A stretch of DNA of 64,000 nt, taken from positions 1 through 64,000 of the forward strand of contig CAYYKD010000005.1 in the NCBI GenBank assembly GCA_964471825.1, read 5' to 3'. Positions 7,088 through 16,604 of this stretch are shown piece after piece. The notes beneath the pieces were generated by a model. That model was given only the letters and a program-made list of their open reading frames with translations. It was not told where the DNA came from and ran no database searches. Positions within the stretch are counted from its first letter, which is position 1. Each line of letters opens with the position of its first letter. The DNA comes from CAYYKD01 sp964471825 (GTDB taxonomy: Bacteria > Spirochaetota > GWE2-31-10 > CAYYKD01). The translations under genes were made by a program, and so were the position numbers.

Positions 7088-8479
7088 CTAGAAATCCAGT
7101 GTCTTAACAGCACGAGGAAATGGTATTACATCCCTTATATTCTGCATACCTGTTACAAACTGTATAAGTCTTTCAAATCCGAGCCCAAAACCTGAATGAT
7201 AAACAGAGCCGTACTTTCTCAGCTCCAGATACCACCAATAATCTTCCGGTCTCATCCCGAGTGAATTAATTCTACCGACAAGTGTATCGTGATCAGCCTC
7301 TCTCTCACTTCCACCGATAATCTCACCAAGTTTTGGAACAAGTATATCCATAGCACGAACAGTCTTACCGTCATCATTCAACTTCATATAGAATGCCTTG
7401 ATATCCTTAGGGTAACCGGTAACAATTATAGGTTTCTTAAAGATATGTTCGGTCAAGAACTTTTCATGCTCAGACTGAAGATCTATCCCCCACTCAACAG
7501 GAAACTCAAATTTCTGGCCTGATTTTAAAAGATGGTCAACAGCCTCAGTGTAGGTAATTCGACCAAAGTCAGATTTAACTATAGTCTGAAGATTCTCAAT
7601 TATCCCCTTGTCAATTCTTGAGTTAAAAAAATCCATGTCATCAGCACAATTCTCCAGGACATAGTTTAGAATGTACTTAATGAATTTCTCAGCAATCTCC
7701 ATATTTCCATATATATCACAGAATGCCATCTCAGGCTCAATCATCCAGAACTCGGAGAGATGCCTTGTCGTATTTGAATTCTCTGCTCTGAAGGTTGGTC
7801 CAAATGTGTATATGTTCTTCATAGCAGTAGCGTAGATCTCACCGTTTAATTGGCCGCTTACAGTTAGAGATGCGGGCTTACCAAAAAAATCCTTTGAAAA
7901 ATCAACCTCACCCTTTTCCTTAGGAATATTTTTTAGGTCCATGGTTGTTACCTGAAACATCTGTCCTGCACCCTCACAGTCAGAGCCTGTAATTATCGGC
8001 GTATGAACATAGAGAAAATCTCTCTCCTGAAAAAACTTATGGATAGCAAAACTCATCGCAGACCTCACTCTTGCGACAGCACCAAAAGTATTGGTCCTTG
8101 GTCTAAGGTGTGCAATCTCACGAAGAAACTCAAAACTATGCTGTTTCTTCTGCATCGGATAGGTCTCAGGATCAGCAACTCCGTGAATAACTATACTATC
8201 AGCAATCAACTCTACAGTTTGCCCTTTACCCTCAGATGCCTTTAGTTTACCGGCTATTTCAACACTTGTTCCGTTATTCAAGGAACCTATGAGAGTTTTA
8301 TAGCCCTTCATTTCCTCAGTAACAACTACCTGTAAGTTTTTTATTGTTGATCCGTCATTGATCTCAAGAAATGAGAGCCCCTTAGAGTCCCTTCTTGTCC
8401 TAATCCACCCCTCAATTGTTAAGGTTTGATCCTCGCCCTTCATCATCAATATATGTTTAATTCTCAATGCCTCTGCCAT
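7088..8479 (-). CDS. asnS: Asparaginyl-tRNA synthetase
   Basis: 463 residues, the usual length. An N-terminal OB anticodon-binding domain (LTIEGWIRTRRDSKGLSFLEINDG begins at ~16; cited in pieces LTIEGWIRTRR and SFLEINDGS) is followed by the class II core: motif 2 GPTFRAENSNTTRHLSEFWM, and motif 3 GFGLGFERLIQF near the C-terminus, with GGSEREADHDTL as the family-specific loop. It charges tRNA-Asn in the cytosol. A second, anticodon-domain-less relative is encoded at 14631-15866, so the two must be told apart. Confidence 0.97.
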   Translation of the reverse strand: MAEALRIKHILMMKGEDQTLTIEGWIRTRRDSKGLSFLEINDGSTIKNLQVVVTEEMKGYKTLIGSLNNGTSVEIAGKLKASEGKGQTVELIADSIVIHGVADPETYPMQKKQHSFEFLREIAHLRPRTNTFGAVARVRSAMSFAIHKFFQERDFLYVHTPIITGSDCEGAGQMFQVTTMDLKNIPKEKGEVDFSKDFFGKPASLTVSGQLNGEIYATAMKNIYTFGPTFRAENSNTTRHLSEFWMIEPEMAFCDIYGNMEIAEKFIKYILNYVLENCADDMDFFNSRIDKGIIENLQTIVKSDFGRITYTEAVDHLLKSGQKFEFPVEWGIDLQSEHEKFLTEHIFKKPIIVTGYPKDIKAFYMKLNDDGKTVRAMDILVPKLGEIIGGSEREADHDTLVGRINSLGMRPEDYWWYLELRKYGSVYHSGFGLGFERLIQFVTGMQNIRDVIPFPRAVKTLDF

Positions 8480-8539
8480 AATCTAAACCGCCTATTCTCA
8501 AATTTATATAAATATCTTGAAATATCTGAAACTTATCTC

Positions 8540-8983
8540 TTAATTCAGCATCTTTACAAATAAATTATTGGGGTCTTTCTCAAATTTCATAGTCTTAAAG
8601 GTTCTCTTAAATGAATTCTTAAGTCTATCCTGTTTAATAGCTATCCCCTGTATCTTTTCCTCATGTGATATAAAATCCATCAAATTAATCTCAGGAGTAT
8701 ACCTTCTAAATTGTTTCTTTATAAAGATCTCATCTATATAGAGATAGATTCTAGAAAATGACATCTTCCATTGATATAATACTATAGAATACCCTACTAT
8801 CTTATCTTTATATAATATTATTGCAATATATCCGGATTGCGGTGAGCTAAGAAAAAAACCTATGGTTGTAGTAACCATCTCTACTGAGTACTCCGCTTCC
8901 ATCTTCATCTCTTTATACTGCTCTGCAATTAATTCCTCAAGGGGTTTCCTATCTTCAGGCTCATATCTTCTAACCTTTATCAC
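8540..8983 (-). CDS. GNAT-type acetyltransferase-like protein
   Basis: 147 residues from GTG 8983: a perfect AGGAGG lies 7 nt upstream and the start overlaps the stop of gyrA (translational coupling). The order of elements fits GNAT: VRRYEPEDRKPLEELIAEQY (beta1-alpha1), YIAIILYKDKIVGYSIVLY (beta2-3), RIYLYIDEIFIKKQFRR (beta4 and the acetyl-CoA loop, here with a weak QFRRYTP version of Q/RxxGxG/A). The C-terminal half is not typical, so acetyl-CoA binding is uncertain. Substrate unknown. Sits between gyrA and asnS in one minus-strand run. Confidence 0.65.
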   Translation of the reverse strand: MIKVRRYEPEDRKPLEELIAEQYKEMKMEAEYSVEMVTTTIGFFLSSPQSGYIAIILYKDKIVGYSIVLYQWKMSFSRIYLYIDEIFIKKQFRRYTPEINLMDFISHEEKIQGIAIKQDRLKNSFKRTFKTMKFEKDPNNLFVKMLN

Positions 8984-11411
8984 CGGTATCCTCCTCTTTA
9001 TTTGCTCTCGCAATTGCAACAACCATATCCGGTTTGCTTATCCTTACAAGTCGTATACCACTTGCATTTTTGCCCTGCTCGGATATCTGTTTTGAGGCTA
9101 TTCTAATAATCTGGCCCTTGTTCGTTGTTACAATTATGTCATCATCATCTTCAACCTGCTTAACAGCCGCAACAAAACCCTTTGCCTCGTTATATTTATA
9201 GAATCTCTGCCCCCCTGTACCACGGCCATGCGGAGTAAACTTATCAAACTCGATCCGTTTACCATATCCGTACTCGGTTATTACAAGAAGTCTACAGTTT
9301 TCATCTACAATTGTAAGACCGCAGAGAGAATCTCCTTCTGCAAGTTTAATACCCCGTACACCTCTTGAGGTTCTTCCCATACATCTTACGGCAGTTTCAT
9401 TATATCTAAGGGATTTTCCCATCCTTGTTGCAACAACTATATCATTTGAACCGGTTGTAACCTTTACATCTATTACTTCATCATTTTCATCTAATGAGAT
9501 CGCTCTCTTGCCCCGTTGATTAAGGTAATTAAACTCCCTAACACTAACCCTCTTTACAACGCCTCTCTTCGTTGCAAAGAAGAAACTCTGACTCTCATTC
9601 TTAAAATCAGGCAATGAAACAATAGCACTGATCTCTTCCTCAGGTTGTACAGATATAAGCATCTTAATTGATTGGCCTCGTGCAGTTCTCGAGAGTTCAG
9701 GAATCTCATGCACTTTAAGTCTATATGCTATCCCCTTATTTGAGAAGAATAACAGATAATCATGTGTAGATGCGATAAACATATGCTCAATAAAATCATC
9801 ATCTCTTAGACCGCTTGAAGTTATACCAACTCCGCCCTTTGATTGAATCTTAAATTCTTTCTGACTTGTTCTCTTTATAAACCCTTTATGTGTAACAGTT
9901 ACAACCATATTCTCTCTGTGAATAAGATCCTCTGTCTCTATAAGCTCAATCTCTCTATATACAATCTCTGTTCTTCTGGCATCTATAAATTGAGCTGTAT
10001 CAGCAATCAACTCCTCCCTAACAACTCTCAATACATTTGCATCACTTGAGATAATCTCTTTTAACTTTGCAATTAGTCTCTGAAGCTCCTCATATTCCTC
10101 TTTGATCTTAGTTGTCTCAAGACTTGTAAGTTTTTGAAGCCTCATATCAAGGATAGCCTGACACTGAATATCTGAGAGTGCAAATCTTTCCATAAGTTTT
10201 GCCTTAGCATCTTTGGTATCAGATGACCCCTTTATGATTTTGATAACCTCATCAATATTATCAAGTGCAATCATCAGACCAAGAAGAATATGTGATCTCT
10301 CCTCTGCCTTCCTTAGTTCAAACCGGGTTCTTCTGTAGATAACTTCCATTCTAAAGTCAACATATACCTTAATTGTGTATTTTAGGTCCATTACTTTAGG
10401 AATACCGTTGTCTAATGCAAGATTTATTATACCGTAGTTAATCTGCAGATTTGTATGGCTGTAGAGTTGATTTAAAACAACATTCGGTACAAAGCCTTTT
10501 TTTAGTTCGATAACTATCCGCATCCCTTGCCTGTCAGACTCATCACGAATATCAGAGATTCCGGTTATCTTATCCGCTTTAACAAGCTCGGCAATCCTCT
10601 CAATAAGCTCAGCCTTTTTAATCTGATATGGAATCTCATCAACAACGATAAATTCCCTGCCTGTCTTAGCATTTTCCTCTATTCTAACTTTAGATCTGAT
10701 AACAATAGAACCACGGCCGGTCTTTAGAGCCTTCTTAATACCCGCTGTTCCATATATGATACCGCCGGTAGGAAAATCCGGGCCTGTTACAAACTTCATT
10801 AGTTCGTCAATAGTTATATCAGGGTTATCGATGTAGGCAGTAATTGCATTAATAACTTCACCAAGATTGTATGGAGGAATATTTGTCGCCATACCAACTG
10901 CTATACCTGACGCTCCGTTTATAAGTAAAAATGGAATACTGGCCGGCAAAACCTTTGGCTCAACCATTGAATCATCATAGTTTGGTCCAAAATCAACCGT
11001 CTCTTTCTCGATATCCTTCAAAAGGAGCTCAGCGATCTTAGACATCCTTGACTCTGTGTACCTCATCGCAGCAGGCGGATCGCCGTCAATAGAACCAAAG
11101 TTTCCATGCCCGTCAACTATTACATAACGCATAGAGAAGTTCTGTGCGAGTCTAACAAGTGAATCGTAGATTGCCATATCACCATGCGGGTGGAATTTAC
11201 CCAGTACATCTCCGACAATTCTACCACACTTTTTGTATGGTTTGTTGTGATTAAGCCCCATTTCGTTCATTGAGTGAAGAATTCTTCTGTGTACAGGCTT
11301 TAAACCATCTCTAACATCAGGAATGGCTCTACTAATGATAACGCTCATGGCGTAAGTCATATACGAATTTTTAAGTTCGTCCTCTATAACTACTGGATAT
11401 ATATTGCCCAT
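8970..11411 (-). CDS. gyrA: DNA gyrase subunit A
   Basis: 813 residues. The N-terminal breakage-reunion domain has the active-site Tyr in AAMRYTE (~118) and the quinolone pocket HPHGDMAIYD, where Met79 replaces the Ser83 of E. coli numbering while the Asp87 equivalent (Asp83) is kept. The C-terminal beta-pinwheel has a diverged GyrA box (IQSKGGVGI at ~535), supporting gyrase A over ParC. GAGG stands 7 nt before the ATG. gyrB is not adjacent. It begins the long run gyrA-GNAT-asnS-tsaD. Confidence 0.96.
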   Translation of the reverse strand: MGNIYPVVIEDELKNSYMTYAMSVIISRAIPDVRDGLKPVHRRILHSMNEMGLNHNKPYKKCGRIVGDVLGKFHPHGDMAIYDSLVRLAQNFSMRYVIVDGHGNFGSIDGDPPAAMRYTESRMSKIAELLLKDIEKETVDFGPNYDDSMVEPKVLPASIPFLLINGASGIAVGMATNIPPYNLGEVINAITAYIDNPDITIDELMKFVTGPDFPTGGIIYGTAGIKKALKTGRGSIVIRSKVRIEENAKTGREFIVVDEIPYQIKKAELIERIAELVKADKITGISDIRDESDRQGMRIVIELKKGFVPNVVLNQLYSHTNLQINYGIINLALDNGIPKVMDLKYTIKVYVDFRMEVIYRRTRFELRKAEERSHILLGLMIALDNIDEVIKIIKGSSDTKDAKAKLMERFALSDIQCQAILDMRLQKLTSLETTKIKEEYEELQRLIAKLKEIISSDANVLRVVREELIADTAQFIDARRTEIVYREIELIETEDLIHRENMVVTVTHKGFIKRTSQKEFKIQSKGGVGITSSGLRDDDFIEHMFIASTHDYLLFFSNKGIAYRLKVHEIPELSRTARGQSIKMLISVQPEEEISAIVSLPDFKNESQSFFFATKRGVVKRVSVREFNYLNQRGKRAISLDENDEVIDVKVTTGSNDIVVATRMGKSLRYNETAVRCMGRTSRGVRGIKLAEGDSLCGLTIVDENCRLLVITEYGYGKRIEFDKFTPHGRGTGGQRFYKYNEAKGFVAAVKQVEDDDDIIVTTNKGQIIRIASKQISEQGKNASGIRLVRISKPDMVVAIARANKEEDTGDKG

Positions 11412-11620
11412 CTAAGGTCCTCAGTTTTTAATTTTTTGGCTTATTGCTACGGGATAAAAGTGTAATCTAAACCGATTAAACAATATTAGATAATATAATA
11501 AATATTCAAAATTAACAAGACTAAATACTAAATATTTAGATATATAACATATTTTAAAGGTAAAAAAAATGCTCAAAATCAGCTTAAAAGCACTTTCCAA
11601 TAGACATAAAACCTCAGGCT

Positions 11621-12295
11621 TTAAAAAAATTCATATGGCTTAAACTTATTCTTATAGTTCATATGTGCGTTTTCTTCGATATAGTACCCGAGGTAGTAAT
11701 AAGACAGATTTAACTCTGAGGCAAGCTCAATCTCCTTCATAACGCTATAGTTCCCTAGACCGCGGGAGGCAGCTGACTCACTATAGATGAAATAGATCGA
11801 ACTAAGTCCATTTATTGATCTATCAATAAAACCAACTCCTATGAGCTTGCCGTTTTCATAGTACTCAGTCTGCCATCCCGGGTTATTAATACAGAAAAAA
11901 TTCTGTCTAAATAGATCAGGGGCATCCGGAGTTTTATTGAATTTAAAAGTTGAATGTTCACAGTATAGATCATAGATCTCATCGCGATATTCAAGCTCCT
12001 TAAATCTAACAACCAGATCACTGTTAACTCTGCAACATCTTCTTTGACTTTTAGTGGGACTAAAATCCTTAACTATAACTCTTATTGGCAAACAACTACG
12101 GCATTCAGGGCAAATGTTTTTAAAAAACAGGTTACCAAATCTTCTAAATCCATTAGAAAGTAAAGTATCAAGAAAATCCGGACTTATATTATAGCCATAA
12201 AAATATCCCACCTCTGCTGTCCTATTTTCAAGATAGAGACATCTGCTTTTATCAACTATCAAATTTGTAACCATATTTTCATCCTGATTTTTCAT
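11621..12295 (-). CDS. Bpt/ATE-type aminoacyl-tRNA-protein transferase
   Basis: 224 residues of the arginyl/leucyl-tRNA-protein transferase family (ATE1/Bpt): N-terminal CLYLENRTAEVGYFYG, the cysteine-containing CPECRSCLPIRV segment, RCCRVNSDL, and the C-terminal LGYYIEENAHMNYKNKFKP that carries the family's YK..F.P signature. These enzymes add Leu or Arg to proteins with exposed acidic N-terminal residues, marking them for Clp degradation. Whether this one adds Leu (Bpt) or Arg (ATE) cannot be decided from sequence. GGAG precedes the ATG at 12295. The gene stands alone between gyrA and a divergent SDR gene. Confidence 0.85.
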   Translation of the reverse strand: MKNQDENMVTNLIVDKSRCLYLENRTAEVGYFYGYNISPDFLDTLLSNGFRRFGNLFFKNICPECRSCLPIRVIVKDFSPTKSQRRCCRVNSDLVVRFKELEYRDEIYDLYCEHSTFKFNKTPDAPDLFRQNFFCINNPGWQTEYYENGKLIGVGFIDRSINGLSSIYFIYSESAASRGLGNYSVMKEIELASELNLSYYYLGYYIEENAHMNYKNKFKPYEFF

Positions 12296-12506
12296 CTGAT
12301 ATCTCCAATAATTTTTTAATGGGATTTAAAAAATATATACAAAATATACAGGAAAATGTAAATAATTGCAATGTATTCATTTATACCAATCGACAACTGA
12401 TATGTTAGTCCAATGATATTTAGATCAAAAGAAAATAAACTAAACGAATATATAACTCTAAATATCTCTATTTATTAATATGATATGCAAATATTATATC
12501 TTAAAT

Positions 12507-12540
12507 AACCATTGACTAGTTATAATAGTCAATAATGGTT
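12507..12540. other. Inverted repeat in divergent intergenic region 12296-12642
   Basis: The 347-bp gap between the divergent bpt-like and SDR genes is AT-rich without a coding frame. It holds an imperfect hairpin, AACCATTGACTA (12507-12518) and TAGTCAATAATGGTT (12526-12540), with a short bulge. It is 66 bp before the -35 of the SDR gene and may be an operator; no U-tract follows, so a terminator is less likely. Confidence 0.4.
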
Positions 12541-12585
12541 TAATTACAACTAATTTTGCAAAAACTAAAATTATTTAAATATTTG

Positions 12586-12613
12586 TTGAAATTTTAAAAA
12601 AAATGTATATAAT
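12586..12613 (+). promoter_or_regulatory. Sigma-70-type promoter of the SDR gene
   Basis: TTGAAA (12586-12591) and TATAAT (12608-12613) are separated by 16 bp, about 30 bp before the ATG at 12643. Confidence 0.6.
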
Positions 12614-12642
12614 TGCACGATTAAAATAATAGGTGAGATCGA

Positions 12643-13356
12643 ATGAATAGAACAATCCTAGTAACCGGTGCAGCTAAGAGAATAGGCAAACAGATTGCTC
12701 TTCTGCTTGGAAGACACTCCTTTAATGTTATTGTACATTATAACACATCGGAGAGCGAGGCCTATAAAACTAAGACAGAGATAAAACAGAGTAATTCAAA
12801 GAGCTGGGTTATTCAGGCCGATCTCTCCCTTGAGAGCGACACAAAGAGACTTGTAGAGGATGCATTTGAAATTGATCCGGATCTTTTTGGAATTGTCAAT
12901 GCCGCCTCAATCATAGAGCGCAGTGATCTTCTTAGTACAGAACCAAGACTCCTTGATGATATGTTTGCAATAAATTTTAAGGCACCATTTATGATTACCC
13001 GTGAATTTGCCAAGAAAGCAGATCGTGGTGTTATTATTAATATTCTAGATGCAAATATCTATAAAAATGACATGGTCAATTATACACCATATATATTATC
13101 AAAAAAATCACTTGCAGAGTTTACAACCCTTGCAGCTAAACAACTTGGTCCCTATATCCGTGTAAATGGCGTTGCTCCGGGGCTTATTCTAACTAAGACC
13201 AAGGAGGATGTAGAAATATTTGACAGGCTCACCAAAAAACTCCCGCTTAAACAATCGGGCTCAGCACTTGACATAGCTAACACAGTTAAATTTCTAATCG
13301 ATAATTCATACATAACAGGTGAAATTATCAATGTTGATGGCGGGCTTCACATCTAA
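12643..13356 (+). CDS. SDR-family NAD(P)H oxidoreductase (pteridine-reductase/FolM-like)
   Basis: 237 residues. Cofactor loop TGAAKRIGKQ at ~8-17, NAAS at ~88, and catalytic YTPYILSKKSL (YxxxK) at ~147, with NILDANIY before it where other SDRs have Ser, as in pteridine reductases and FolM. The C-terminus ends GEIINVDGGLHI, normal for the fold. A role as pterin reductase is suggested by the Asp/Asn-rich active-site loop but remains a guess; fatty-acid or sugar reductases of the same fold are alternatives. The gene has its own promoter and stands alone. Confidence 0.8.
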   Translation: MNRTILVTGAAKRIGKQIALLLGRHSFNVIVHYNTSESEAYKTKTEIKQSNSKSWVIQADLSLESDTKRLVEDAFEIDPDLFGIVNAASIIERSDLLSTEPRLLDDMFAINFKAPFMITREFAKKADRGVIINILDANIYKNDMVNYTPYILSKKSLAEFTTLAAKQLGPYIRVNGVAPGLILTKTKEDVEIFDRLTKKLPLKQSGSALDIANTVKFLIDNSYITGEIINVDGGLHI

Positions 13357-13590
13357 ATGGTTATTCAACATATCTGTAATTCAAAACCTGTAATTCAGAA
13401 CCTATAGAGTAATAACCCATAGAGGCTCTTGCAAAAATCCCTTAAGTTTTTTGCTCGATCTTTATTTATACAATTTACGCGATCTATAATATCTTTATAA
13501 TTGACTAGCAAAAAAACGATTAATACTATAGACTATAAATGACACTTCGATCTAAATTATATTTTAATCTATTTTGAAAATGGAGGGCTT

Positions 13591-14502
13591 GTGAATATTC
13601 TCCTTGCCGGTAAAAATGAAATGTGTGAGATAATGGATAGGGTGATCATTATTAACGGTCATATGCCCACTATTCTGCAAAATTTAACAGCCGATAGTAA
13701 AACCACATTTGATCTTTGTGTGTTTTTTGAATTTTCAGTCTGGGTTGATACAGAGCTGGAGATAGCAAAAATTAAACAACTATCTCCAAATGTGAATATT
13801 ATGGCGGTCTCAAAAAAACCATCTATTGAAAACATGGCAGAATACTTTAAATTGGGAATTGGTAATATTTTCTACTCATTAGATCCGGATTTAATTATGC
13901 AGGAGATACTTGACTACCTTCAGAAACTGAAGTCCGTAAATAAGACCGTAGCAATAGATGACAGCTATGAATACAGGGTTAACTTTTTTATCAACAAACA
14001 GGTTTTGTTTATTGATATACACGGGAGGTTTGTTAAAGAAAACTTGAAGTATTTTAAATTAAAGATAGCTGATTTGACAGGTCGAAGTATCAAGTACCTG
14101 AAAGGGGTTGTCTACATATTTCAAAACATCTCACAACAAACTATATATTTTGAGAACCTATGGTATCTTTTTGGCTTCTGGAATGACCTTGATATTCAAT
14201 ATAACAAGGTGCATTATCTTACAACCTCTGAGTATATGACAACACAGACAGGAAAATATTTTGGAAAAATGGGTTTAAAGAAAAGCTCTGATCTGTTTGA
14301 GATAGTTTCATCTCTTTTTCCTGAGGTTACAGCTATGAATGATGAAGAAAAGTTTGAATTTGTTTCATCGTTTTTAGAAAGCAAACCCGTAATAACAAAC
14401 GGTTTTGATGATGAATCGGTGAAAAAAGAGGAGGATTTGGTAGAATCAAAAAAAGCTGTTGAGTCAAAAAAAGTTGTTAAAGAAAAGAAAAAAAAGGCTT
14501 AA
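13591..14502 (+). CDS. Pseudo-receiver domain protein of unknown function
   Basis: 303 residues from GTG 13591, preceded by GGAGG. Residues ~1-115 have the alternating helix-strand pattern of a response-regulator receiver, but the phosphorylation Asp is replaced (DLCVFFEFSVW), so it is probably not phosphorylated. Residues ~125-245 form a second domain beginning VNFFINKQVLFIDIHGRF, reminiscent of a STAS-like fold. The tail (~255-303) is charged and ends in repeated KK (KKVVKEKKKKA). No family recognised. It may be a signalling or scaffold protein. Converges on the AsnRS-like gene, with a shared terminator between. Confidence 0.6.
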   Translation: MNILLAGKNEMCEIMDRVIIINGHMPTILQNLTADSKTTFDLCVFFEFSVWVDTELEIAKIKQLSPNVNIMAVSKKPSIENMAEYFKLGIGNIFYSLDPDLIMQEILDYLQKLKSVNKTVAIDDSYEYRVNFFINKQVLFIDIHGRFVKENLKYFKLKIADLTGRSIKYLKGVVYIFQNISQQTIYFENLWYLFGFWNDLDIQYNKVHYLTTSEYMTTQTGKYFGKMGLKKSSDLFEIVSSLFPEVTAMNDEEKFEFVSSFLESKPVITNGFDDESVKKEEDLVESKKAVESKKVVKEKKKKA

Positions 14503-14550
14503 AGAGGCAAGATTTCCTCTAATTTTAGATAATAAAAAAGTTCAGATAAT

Positions 14551-14608
14551 AAAAAAACCCCAACTTAAGTACTAAGAAATGTACTATTAAGAGGGGTTTT
14601 TTTTATCG
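14551..14608. terminator. Bidirectional terminator between convergent genes
   Basis: AAAAAAACCCC (14551-14561) and GGGGTTTTTTTT (14593-14604) flank an inner stem CTTAAGTAC / GTACTATTAAG. A- and T-runs lie on both sides, so it can end transcription of both the plus-strand gene at 13591 and the minus-strand gene ending at 14631. Confidence 0.85.
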
Positions 14609-14630
14609 TGCAAGAGTCTATAAATTAAAA

Positions 14631-15866
14631 TTAGAACAGAAATAGCGGATGTGAATCCGGATTTTTGCCAAAGTAGGTTGCATCATCTATCTTATCCAGT
14701 TTTGGACCTCTAAGAAGTGCATACATCGTTCTTTCAACACCTATTCCACCACCCATAGTATCAGGAAATACAGCCCCGCCTTTCTTATCCTTCATGCCGC
14801 AGAAGTATAGGAATGGCCCGTATCCGCCAAGTTCGTTAATATTCTCAATATTGCCGTCCTTAATGATCGGTCTCGATGGCAGAACCTTATTATCAATAAT
14901 CCTCTCTACAATCGGTTCAAACAACCATTCTCTTATCGCACCGGACATTATCTCCTTCGCAGGTGTGTGTTTACCGGTCTTCGCATCTATACTCTTTGCA
15001 AGCATATCATAGTTAAATACACTCGATGAGGTAATCGCATCCTTTACCACCTTAGACCCATCACGATTAAGATATGGATAAACAAGGTCATAGTTTTCTC
15101 TAAGAAGTCCGTCTATCCAGAACACCTGTGCCGGTGTATCCTCCCCTGCTTTTTCCTCATAACCTCTAGCACCTGATTTTGCTACAAGATCATCCTTTAA
15201 AAAAGTTGGGAATGGACTTTTCGGCACTTCAATTACTATACCAAGGTTTTTCATGTCGTCCTTGTTTCTTCTATTTATCTCTTCAAATGCATGAATCATC
15301 ATTCGCTCAAAGAAATTCTTTATTTTATCCATATCTTCTTTAAGTATTTTTAAGACTCTGTCTTTTTTGTCATAGTATTCGTCAAGTGAAACACCTCTAT
15401 TTCTCCTTAACTCTATATCGATCTGTGAGAAGTCAGCCAGATATCTTCCCCTCTGCATCTTAGTAGGACTCTCCATCTCAAGTCTTATATTTGGAGAATC
15501 TACAAAAATCCCCTTTACTTTCGGATTAGAACAGGCAAGAAATTTTGCATATATCATACTGTGTGTTGTAAGATATGTATGGCCTTTATATTTTATGGTA
15601 GGTGTATGCTCAATGTCGTGGGCCAGCGGGTCAGTGATAATACTTAACATAACCTTCTCAAGGTTTAAAAGCCCCTCGTTGTATAGAAAATTCAGGCATG
15701 AGTTAACAAAGGTTGTCTTAATAGCAACCATATTGTATAGTTCGTCAGAGAGCCATTTATTTGCATAATTTTCCCTGATAAAATCGTCAAGTGAAATCCC
15801 TGATTGGTTTATCATTGACTGAAACCTGTACAAACTTTCACCAATTAATTTCATATTGTCTTCCAT
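14631..15866 (-). CDS. Class II AsnRS/AspRS-like protein lacking the anticodon domain (possible asparagine synthetase)
   Basis: 411 residues. The class II catalytic core is recognisable: motif 2 as RLEMESPTKMQRGRYLADFS followed by QIDIEL, and motif 3 as GGGIGVERTMYALL, with GYGPFLYFCGM before it. There is no N-terminal OB anticodon-binding domain; instead ~115 residues of mixed helix and a His/Thr-rich loop (YKGHTYLTTHSMIYAKFLA) precede the core. Archaeal proteins of this kind (AsnRS-derived asparagine synthetases) make asparagine from aspartate. That role fits, because a normal asnS is present, but it is an inference. AGGAGG precedes the ATG at good spacing. Confidence 0.75.
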   Translation of the reverse strand: MEDNMKLIGESLYRFQSMINQSGISLDDFIRENYANKWLSDELYNMVAIKTTFVNSCLNFLYNEGLLNLEKVMLSIITDPLAHDIEHTPTIKYKGHTYLTTHSMIYAKFLACSNPKVKGIFVDSPNIRLEMESPTKMQRGRYLADFSQIDIELRRNRGVSLDEYYDKKDRVLKILKEDMDKIKNFFERMMIHAFEEINRRNKDDMKNLGIVIEVPKSPFPTFLKDDLVAKSGARGYEEKAGEDTPAQVFWIDGLLRENYDLVYPYLNRDGSKVVKDAITSSSVFNYDMLAKSIDAKTGKHTPAKEIMSGAIREWLFEPIVERIIDNKVLPSRPIIKDGNIENINELGGYGPFLYFCGMKDKKGGAVFPDTMGGGIGVERTMYALLRGPKLDKIDDATYFGKNPDSHPLFLF

Positions 15867-16066
15867 AATATATATCCTCCTGAATTTATTTACTAAGAAT
15901 TAGTCAAAATCTAAATATGACCTCAACTTTTATCATAAATAAGGCTATAAGTCAAAATATTTTTTTGAGATTTTACCAAGACGGGGAGACTGTAACAGAT
16001 TTAATTTCACCGGCAATTCATTTATAATTTGAACTCAAATAATCCTTTTTAATAATCCTTTTTATA

Positions 16067-16095
16067 TTGATAAAAATACTTTTTTTGTGTATAGT
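16067..16095 (+). promoter_or_regulatory. Sigma-70-type promoter for ribH-murD
   Basis: TTGATA (16067-16072) and TATAGT (16090-16095) with a 17-bp spacer, 26 bp before ribH. No FMN riboswitch is visible in the 255-bp divergent gap. Confidence 0.7.
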
Positions 16096-16121
16096 TTATT
16101 ACTTTCGTTAAGGGGTTTACT

Positions 16122-16598
16122 ATGATAAAAGAGATTAATGGACAATACAATCTTAAGGATAAGAAGTTTGCTATAGTTGTTTCAAGGTTTAATTCTTTTC
16201 TGACAGAGCGGCTTGTAGAGGGTGCAATTGATGGTCTGGTCAGACACGGTATAGATGAAAAAAACATTAGAGTAGTGAGAATTCCGGGTGCATTTGAGAT
16301 ACCCATGGTCTGCAAGAAGATTGCTGTATCAAGGAAACCGGATGCAATAATTGCCCTGGGTGCTGTTATAAGGGGTGAGACGCCTCATTTTGATTTTGTT
16401 GCCTCAGAGGTCTCAAAGGGACTTGCAAGTGTCAGTATGGAGACAGGCGTTCCTGCGATATTTGGTGTACTTACAACTGATACGATAGAACAGGCAGAGG
16501 TGCGGGTAGGAGCTAAGGGCGGCAACAAGGGTTTTGAGGCCGCAATGACTGCCTTAGAACTCATAGATGTCCTTGAAAAGATAGATACGGAATATTAG
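16122..16598 (+). CDS. ribH: 6,7-dimethyl-8-ribityllumazine synthase
   Basis: 158 residues, normal length. Substrate-binding segments VVSRFNSFLTERL (N-terminus), RIPGAFEIP (~52), ALGAVIRGETPHFDFV (~80-95, including the catalytic His region) and FGVLTTDTIEQAEVR (~112) are intact. It condenses the ribityl-uracil amine with dihydroxybutanone phosphate in the penultimate step of riboflavin synthesis. Other rib genes are not nearby. AAGGGG lies 7 nt before the ATG. murD begins 6 bp after its stop. Confidence 0.96.
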   Translation: MIKEINGQYNLKDKKFAIVVSRFNSFLTERLVEGAIDGLVRHGIDEKNIRVVRIPGAFEIPMVCKKIAVSRKPDAIIALGAVIRGETPHFDFVASEVSKGLASVSMETGVPAIFGVLTTDTIEQAEVRVGAKGGNKGFEAAMTALELIDVLEKIDTEY

Positions 16599-16604
16599 AT
16601 TAAG

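Noticed and set aside
15867..16121. FMN riboswitch before ribH
   Set aside because: The conserved RFN elements (AGGGGCAGGGTGAAATTCCC-type core) are absent; only a plain promoter is seen.
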